Shown in pieces: positions 58,484-64,000 of a stretch of 64,000 nucleotides of DNA. The translations under genes were made by a program, and so were the position numbers. Location: positions 60,760,001 to 60,824,000 of the forward strand of contig CM114272.1 of NCBI GenBank assembly GCA_050084515.1, read 5' to 3'. The stretch is from Blasia pusilla (Eukaryota; Marchantiophyta; Marchantiopsida; Blasiales). Numbering within the stretch: the first letter of the stretch is position 1; each line of letters begins with the position of its first letter. The notes beneath the pieces are model-generated. The model was not told where the DNA came from, did no database searches, and was given only the letters and a program-made list of their open reading frames with translations.

Positions 58484-60888
58484 ACCTCAAAGAGTGGGGA
58501 GTGGGGGTGGATTGCAGTGCCGTACCATTCCACTGGAGACGCGTGTTTCGCAGATGGCGTTGATAGTGAAGACAGCTGCATTCAGGCTGAATGAATGAAA
58601 ATCGACCATTGCAGTGGAACCGGCTATGGATGTGATGAAGGCTGGCGATTGTGCAGGGGTTGTTGCTACGTAATTTAGGCAGATCAGGCTGTGTTTTATC
58701 TGTTCATCTTGTACTTGTATACTGCAAGGACTTGTGTGAAATTGCGACTAGGACTAGGCAAGGTACTGGTTCCAACATCGAGTCCTCTCGGAAACGAGGC
58801 CGTGTGCTGTTTCAGTCCTTTGATTCAGAAACTGAAGACGCCGTAATCGAGACCTTCATATGCTGTTTTCATGTCTTGAATCCTTAAACTGAGTGACGAC
58901 CAGGAAGGGCCTTCTGTCCACAAGGAGCCACGGAAGGACTGTGTCCGTGGGTTTCTCCTGTCTTGTACCATAGCTTCGACAAGTTGCTTTTTAATTGAAG
59001 TTGTTTCAATCAATCTGCTTCTCTCCCCCTGTTCCCTATGTTTGCGACGTAACAAATTGTGAGCTCCAAAACATCTGCAGCTCACGATTTGCATATCCAT
59101 GCGGTCTTGGACTGAGTGAAGGAAGGCAAGACTCATTAGGATGCCCACACAATGAAAAGCTGTCTCTGGTTGATGCGCTATGGGCGAGAATAGGAGCTTG
59201 ATGTGAAAGAGGAATGATCGAGTCCCAATATGATGTGATATGATCTTGATACTGATTGATTCATGAATGGATTGAAGCAGAATGTAGGTCGGTAGTTAGA
59301 TTGAGAGAAGGTAAGCCATCCCAAATGGTCGAAGCAGAATGCAGGTAGGTAGGTAAGTAGGTAGGTAGGTAGGTAGGTAGATAGATAGATAGATAGGAGG
59401 TTGCGAGGAGGAGAGCGTATCCCAGAGCTTGGAATTGCAGAGCGAAACGTAGAAGGCGAAAGCTCCAGAAGAAGCTGGAAATGAGCAGGATTGAATGCGC
59501 TCCACTGAGAAGAATCTGCCGCACCTCGTCTGCGTGTGCAGTAGTAGGTACTGACATAGCATTGCAAGAGTGTCCCGGCATTTCAGCCCGACGCTAACCA
59601 TGTGCTGTTCTCTGACCAGGCCCGCCTCTGCATCTGGACCCGACCGAAAAAGATTGCTGGCGTCAACAAACAAAATGTCGTTTAGGTGCAGGCGTCCATC
59701 TTCAGCTTGGCGATGCGACACTGTCTTGCAGAAGGCCAGTACTTCAATCTCACTCCGGATTGCTACGGCTGCATGATTTGTCAGCAGCCACGCTACCGAC
59801 CTTCACTGATTGCGAAATCATGGAGTCCCTCCCTCCCTCCACTGTCTTACTCGTTCGTTCAAGCTCCAAAAGAAGATCTACTCATGGGAAATGGATGATG
59901 TTTGAGAGTGAATCGCGGAGGCGAAAAATTTCGACATTGGAGAGAGAACATTACTACAAATGAGGTGGTAGGATCGGCATCACAGGCGAATGAGAATCGC
60001 ATCTCACATGCGAATCACCTGGAGTAAAAACAAGTGATGGGAGAGGCTGTTGGAAGCGCAGGAGAATCGCATCTCACATGCGAATCCTCTGGAGATGAAA
60101 CGTAGGAAGGGTGAAGCTGCTGGAATTCCATGTGGAGCAACGGCTAGAGTTAAGGGTTTAGAGTTTAGGCTCAGGCTTCCTCTTCTATTTCATTCGCGGA
60201 GAAACAATCACAACAGTAGGAAAATGGCCGAATTCCATGGGGGAGAGGAGGAATCAGATATTTCTGGAGCAGTCCAAACTCAGAAAAGCAAGAAATCTCA
60301 GGGAGAAAAGCGCCAAAGGCGGCGTCTGACCATCCACTCCTGCCACTCCCAACTCTCAGCAGCATCCCGATGTCGAGGTGACAGGTACATCTGCGAATTT
60401 GCGAAAGCGAAAGACACAACGTTCCACTTTTGATGGAAAAGGATCTCACTGACTCATTTGTTCCATTGCGTCTCACCTAATCCCCACAGGCCTCCCTCGC
60501 CCCGAGGACACGGAGGAGGACAGACAAATCTCCCGCACATACAGATTGCTTTACAGAAAGCTCCGAACACTGCGTGCCTCCCCGAAACCGGGACACAGTG
60601 ACCCCCACATGCGCGGCTGTGGATAAATCTGACGAAAAGCGAATGCTGCGGGAAGATTTCGGACCGATCTCAGGCTCTCAGCCACGCCCATCGGCGCCGC
60701 TGCTCTCCGGTGACGCACGCGCAACACACATCTGCTCGAACTCGTGCAGCGGCACTTTTATTCCCTGCCATCATGCGCAGGGATCAACCATCAAGTTGCG
60801 TCGCCATGCCCTGTACTCTCCACTGCGGTCCAAAATTGAAGGAGTTTTGGAATTTGGGGCGACACTGCCCTCCTCTCCTCTGCTCACG
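58484..60888. other. Region downstream of the 56469 gene, no supported gene
   Basis: The first few hundred bases are probably 3' UTR. A (TAGG)n/(TAGA)n microsatellite lies at about 59343-59397. A 25-bp word, GAGAATCGCATCTCACATGC plus GAATC, is repeated at about 59991 and 60063. Several 60-130-codon frames exist on both strands, none with a recognisable domain or splice partners. Confidence 0.45.
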
Positions 60889-61345
60889 GAAACCAACCCC
60901 ACACTGCCGAATCGCTCCTAGGCTCATGAAATCCAGCACTAAGCTGCGGAATCGCTCCTACTCCTAGGCTCATGAAAGCTAGCCCTACACTGCAGAATCG
61001 CTCCACAGTTCTTAAAATTAGCATTTTACTGCAGAATCGCTCCGAGGTTCGTGAATACTGGAACCCGACAGCAGTAACGTGCACAGGCCCAAGAAATCTA
61101 GCACTATGCTGCAGAATCGCTCCCCGGCTTGTGATTACTAGAACCAAACTGCAGAATCGTCCTCAAGCTCATGCAATCTAGCACTAAACTGCGGTATTGC
61201 GCCACTGCTCATGAAATCTAGCCCTACACTGCAGAATCGCTCCCCGGCTCATAGAATCTAGCTCTAAACTGCAAAATTCCGCCACTGCTCATGAAAGCTG
61301 GCCCTACGCTGCGGAATCGCGCGCTCCGCTCCTTTGCTCATGGAA
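60889..61345. repeat. Minisatellite, unit about 40 bp, about 11 imperfect copies
   Basis: The unit contains CTGCAGAATCGCTCC, GGCTCATGAAATCTAGC and a short A/C-rich link (ACTAAA). Copies recur at about 35-50 bp spacing from 60889, some with GTGATTACTAGAACC variants. Confidence 0.85.
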
Positions 61346-61868
61346 AGAACTGTATCAATAACTAGACGCCGTAGCAGAGAGAGCAGCGGGCTTGATATCC
61401 AAACTGCGGAAGGACTGGGAAAGGAATGTAGTGGAGCAGCGGAGATTACTCTCGCCATCGCTCTGCTCTACTCGTGAAAAGTATCAGTAACTAACAGACG
61501 GAGCAGTGACAGCAGTGGGGCTCAAAAATGCGAAAGAAATGGAGTGGAGCAGCGGAGATCGCTGTCCTCTGCTCCTCTCTGGTCGTGACAAGTACTGTAC
61601 CACTAACCAAAGTGCACAGCCCCAAGAGCAGCGGACGTCGTTCCGCAACAGAAATGCGGTGCAATGCAGTGGAGTAGCGAAGATCGCTCGCCGTCGCTTA
61701 CGGTGTGTCGCAGAAGAAAAAGCGAAAGCGTGCGAAGCTCGGCCCTACCATTGCTTTCAGAGCCCCACGCCGCGAACAGTACCTTTCCTTGCGTTTGTGA
61801 GGGGCTGCGACAGCGGAGCTCCATGAATGAAATCAGCACCGGATCCGCCATGCCTTCCTGCAGCACAC

Positions 61869-62238
61869 CTACTCTCGTCTTCTCTCCTCTGCTTTGATTT
61901 CGATCTCCTGTGCTTTGAGTTTGCTCTCCCGTGCTTTGATTTTCATCTCCTCTGCTTTGAGTTTGCTCTCCTGTGCTTCGATTTTCATCTCCTTTGCTTT
62001 GAGTTTGGTCTCCTCTGCTGTGATTTTGGTCTCCTGTGCTTCGATTTTCATCTCCTTTGCTTTGAGTTTGGTCTCCTCTGCTGTGATTTTGGTCTCCTGT
62101 GCTTCGATTTTCATCTCGTGTGCACAGTTTGGTCTCCTGTGCGTTGAGTTTGGTCTCCTCTGCTGTGATTTTGGTCTCCTGTGCTTCGATTTTCATCTCC
62201 TCTGCTTGGAGTTTGGTCTCCTGTACTTCGATTTTCAT
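61869..62238 (-). pseudogene. 21-bp tandem repeat encoding heptads on the minus strand, frame broken
   Basis: On the minus strand 17 or so units of 21 bp translate as seven-residue repeats (MKIEAQE, TKITAEE, TKLKAKE and variants). The Ile/Leu positions and charged Lys/Glu would form a coiled coil. A unit at about 62115-62135 is 2 nt short, so the frame from the ATG at 62238 shifts, while a second ATG at 62114 keeps heptads to a stop at 61869 (81 codons). Because 21 is divisible by three and units lack stops, other frames are open too. It may be a fragment of a coiled-coil gene or just a minisatellite; no flanking domain was found. Confidence 0.5.
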
Positions 62239-62566
62239 GGTATGGTATCGGATGGAAAGGGATATGAATCATGGGATGGGATGGGATGGGATGAAGTGAT
62301 GGATAAGGGGATGGAGGGATGCTGGATGGAGGGTCATGGGGTTGGGTCTCAAAAAGATTTCACTAACGTACCTTTCCATTAAAAAAAATTATGTCAATAT
62401 GGACGATTCAAGGAGAGGGTACCTTAGGAGTTGGAAACACATGAGTTGTGAGGATCGTGGCTCCCTCTTGCCCATGGTGGGACAACCAATCTTTCAAAAG
62501 TATAGAAAATGAAGTATGTGGCCCAGGGGATAAGGGGATGTCATGTTGTGAGTGACAATTATTGAA

Positions 62567-62750
62567 ACTATTGTATAACCCGTGCCATGCATGGGAGTGA
62601 AGGAATTAACCATGCCGCACACAAATTCAAAATTTCTTTCTTGCTGTCCATAGTATGGGAAATTTTCTCTTGCTGCCCAGTTGTTATGCATCAAAGAGAT
62701 ACGAGTTTGCAAATCAAGAAAGCACTTTCTAATAATAATAATAATATAGA
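62567..62750 (-). mobile_element. Small Helitron-like element related to that in DLD intron 1
   Basis: The minus-strand 5' end is TCTATATTATTATTATTATT at 62750, preceded by A. The interior shares TTTGCAAATC and the GCACTTTCT/GCACTCTCC word with 9084-9253. Near the 3' end is CCCATGCATGGCACGGG-type dyad sequence (plus about 62579-62596); the terminal CTAG has decayed to ATAG before T. Confidence 0.55.
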
Positions 62751-63122
62751 TGTATTAGTGGTTGACTGCAATATTCAATCCAAAAATTGCATATAAAGGT
62801 GTAGGAAGGTGAAGCTTGGCCTTGTTGCTACTTATAGAGACAAAGTCGTTAAGTTTGTATGGTATTAGTAGGAGCTTGATAAACAACATAGTAACTTAAT
62901 GTGCATGTGGAGTTTGTGTTTTGGCAATGGGTTGCCCACAGATTTGTGACGTGTACTTGGCAGAACTCACAAGAAAGTTGAGCATGTTAATCATGTCATT
63001 TGAACTCCATTTGGAACAATAGTGACACCGATCGGAAAGAGATATCAAAGGTGTGGAGCATGAAGAAAATAACGCATATATTGTAAGCATATTTGTAGAA
63101 ACATATTTTTCTTGTTGTTGAT

Positions 63123-63492
63123 GCATTATTATGCCTATTGGCTAGTGGCAAAAGAGTGGCCATGCACGATGGTTAATATGCTCAATGCGATGGTGGGTAG
63201 ATCGAGCTAAGTAAATACAACATACTTTGTTGGTAATATGACTAGTAACAATGGAGTTGCACATAAGATTAGTCATAGTTTGATAGGTTTAAGCGATATC
63301 AAAGCATTATTATGCCTATGGGTCATGGCCAATGAGTGGGCATGCACAATGGTTATCATACACCATGCGCGGTGGGTAGATTGAGCTAAGTGAACACAAT
63401 ACACTTTGTTGGTAATATGAATAGTAGCAGTGCAATGTAAGTTTTATGGGGTTGCACACAATATTAGTCGCAGTTTGATAGCTATATCAAAG
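63123..63492. repeat. Tandem duplication of about 180-bp unit
   Basis: Units at 63123-63303 and 63304-63492 share GCATTATTATGCCTAT, GGCATGCACAATGGTTA, GGTGGGTAGATTGAGCTAAG, ACTTTGTTGGTAATATGA, GGGGTTGCACA and GTTTGATAG. The second unit has a small insertion near 63430. No reading frame is shared. Confidence 0.85.
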
Positions 63493-64000
63493 CTTAAGAA
63501 CGGTTGGAGTATTGTAGACCAACTACATGTAATAGTGCAACATTTCCATGATCAAGCTTTATTTATGGAAAGTGTTATGAAGCTTAAAAAAAACCTGGTA
63601 TTGAATGTAAACCCGATAGCAAGCAATGGAAATGTAAAATAGTTGCTCTAATATATTATGCCGGTTACCTAGATAATGAGAAAACAACTCCATGACATGG
63701 CATGAGAAACGTGTACGTAATGTACCCTGAAATATAAACATGTTAAACTACAGATCTTGTAAGATTACAATAAAGAGTGACTACAAGTGTGTAATGCATT
63801 CAACTAGTTGCTTGTCCTTTAAATACGCACTAGTGCAATACTTGCCAAGGTTATGCACTTCACCAGACAGGTTACCGAGTCGTTGATGTAGATCAATGAT
63901 GTTACTGATGAAATGACCTTTGGTCGCATAAAAAAAGAGCATTACTTTATTGAGAATGCTATAACAAGTCTCACACTTAGTGACTTCGTTATGCATAAGT
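63493..64000. other. AT-rich end of window, nothing recognised
   Basis: Short frames on both strands only. No domain, repeat array or RNA gene was recognised. Confidence 0.4.

Noticed and set aside
61827-62382. Plus-strand frames rich in Cys, Phe and Leu across the 21-bp repeat
   Set aside because: They are open only because the repeat has no stop in any frame; the minus strand gives the chemically sensible heptads.
1-64000. tRNA, rRNA or other standard RNA genes
   Set aside because: No clover-leaf with A and B boxes or rRNA-like stretch was recognised by eye; a covariance-model scan would be needed to exclude them.

Overview
This is nuclear DNA of a land plant. It carries three conserved spliced eukaryotic genes with canonical GT-AG introns: TSR3, mitochondrial D-lactate dehydrogenase and serine palmitoyltransferase LCB1. 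It also has plant-type Ty3/gypsy LTR elements, small Helitrons, a CACTA-like fragment, CT/GA microsatellites next to promoters and many private minisatellites. Modest introns and a gypsy family carrying a DNA methyltransferase and a PHD finger suggest a non-flowering plant of bryophyte, lycophyte or fern grade. That placement is inference; no single marker settles it.

Layout. 1-545: about 50-bp tandem repeat. 610-6239 (-): TSR3, rebuilt from eight exons whose phases all agree; the first exon with its ATG was not found. 6240-8119: shared promoter region, with TSR3 and DLD head to head. 8120-16144 (+): DLD, 18 exons, 606 codons; its introns hold Helitrons and a long hairpin. 16145-19744: AT-rich spacer. 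19745-31833: a decayed minus-strand gypsy element split by a younger relative (21496-28218). The outer one keeps gag, protease and a C5 cytosine methyltransferase region; the inner one keeps gag remnants, the RT end, RNase H, integrase and a PHD finger. 31834-33382: more LTR pieces and a CACTA-like transposase fragment. 33383-36938: purine-rich spacer and the LCB1 5' region. 36939-43664 (+): LCB1, 12 exons, 474 aa. 43665-54000: AT-rich, gene-poor DNA with Helitron ends and minisatellites. 54000-58483: a two-exon gene (+) for a Tyr/Gly/Arg/Asp-rich protein of unknown function, preceded by microsatellites and a probable 5'-UTR intron. 58484-64000: minisatellites, a broken 21-bp heptad repeat on the minus strand and a 180-bp tandem duplication.

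The host genes are unrelated housekeeping functions: ribosomal RNA modification, detoxification of D-2-hydroxyacids in mitochondria, and the first step of sphingolipid synthesis. The most unusual content is the retrotransposon family. Read across both copies, its minus-strand order is gag, protease, cytosine-5 methyltransferase, then RT, RNase H, integrase and PHD finger. That would let a mobile element carry both a DNA-methylation writer and a chromatin reader. Both copies here are inactivated by stops, frameshifts and deletions.
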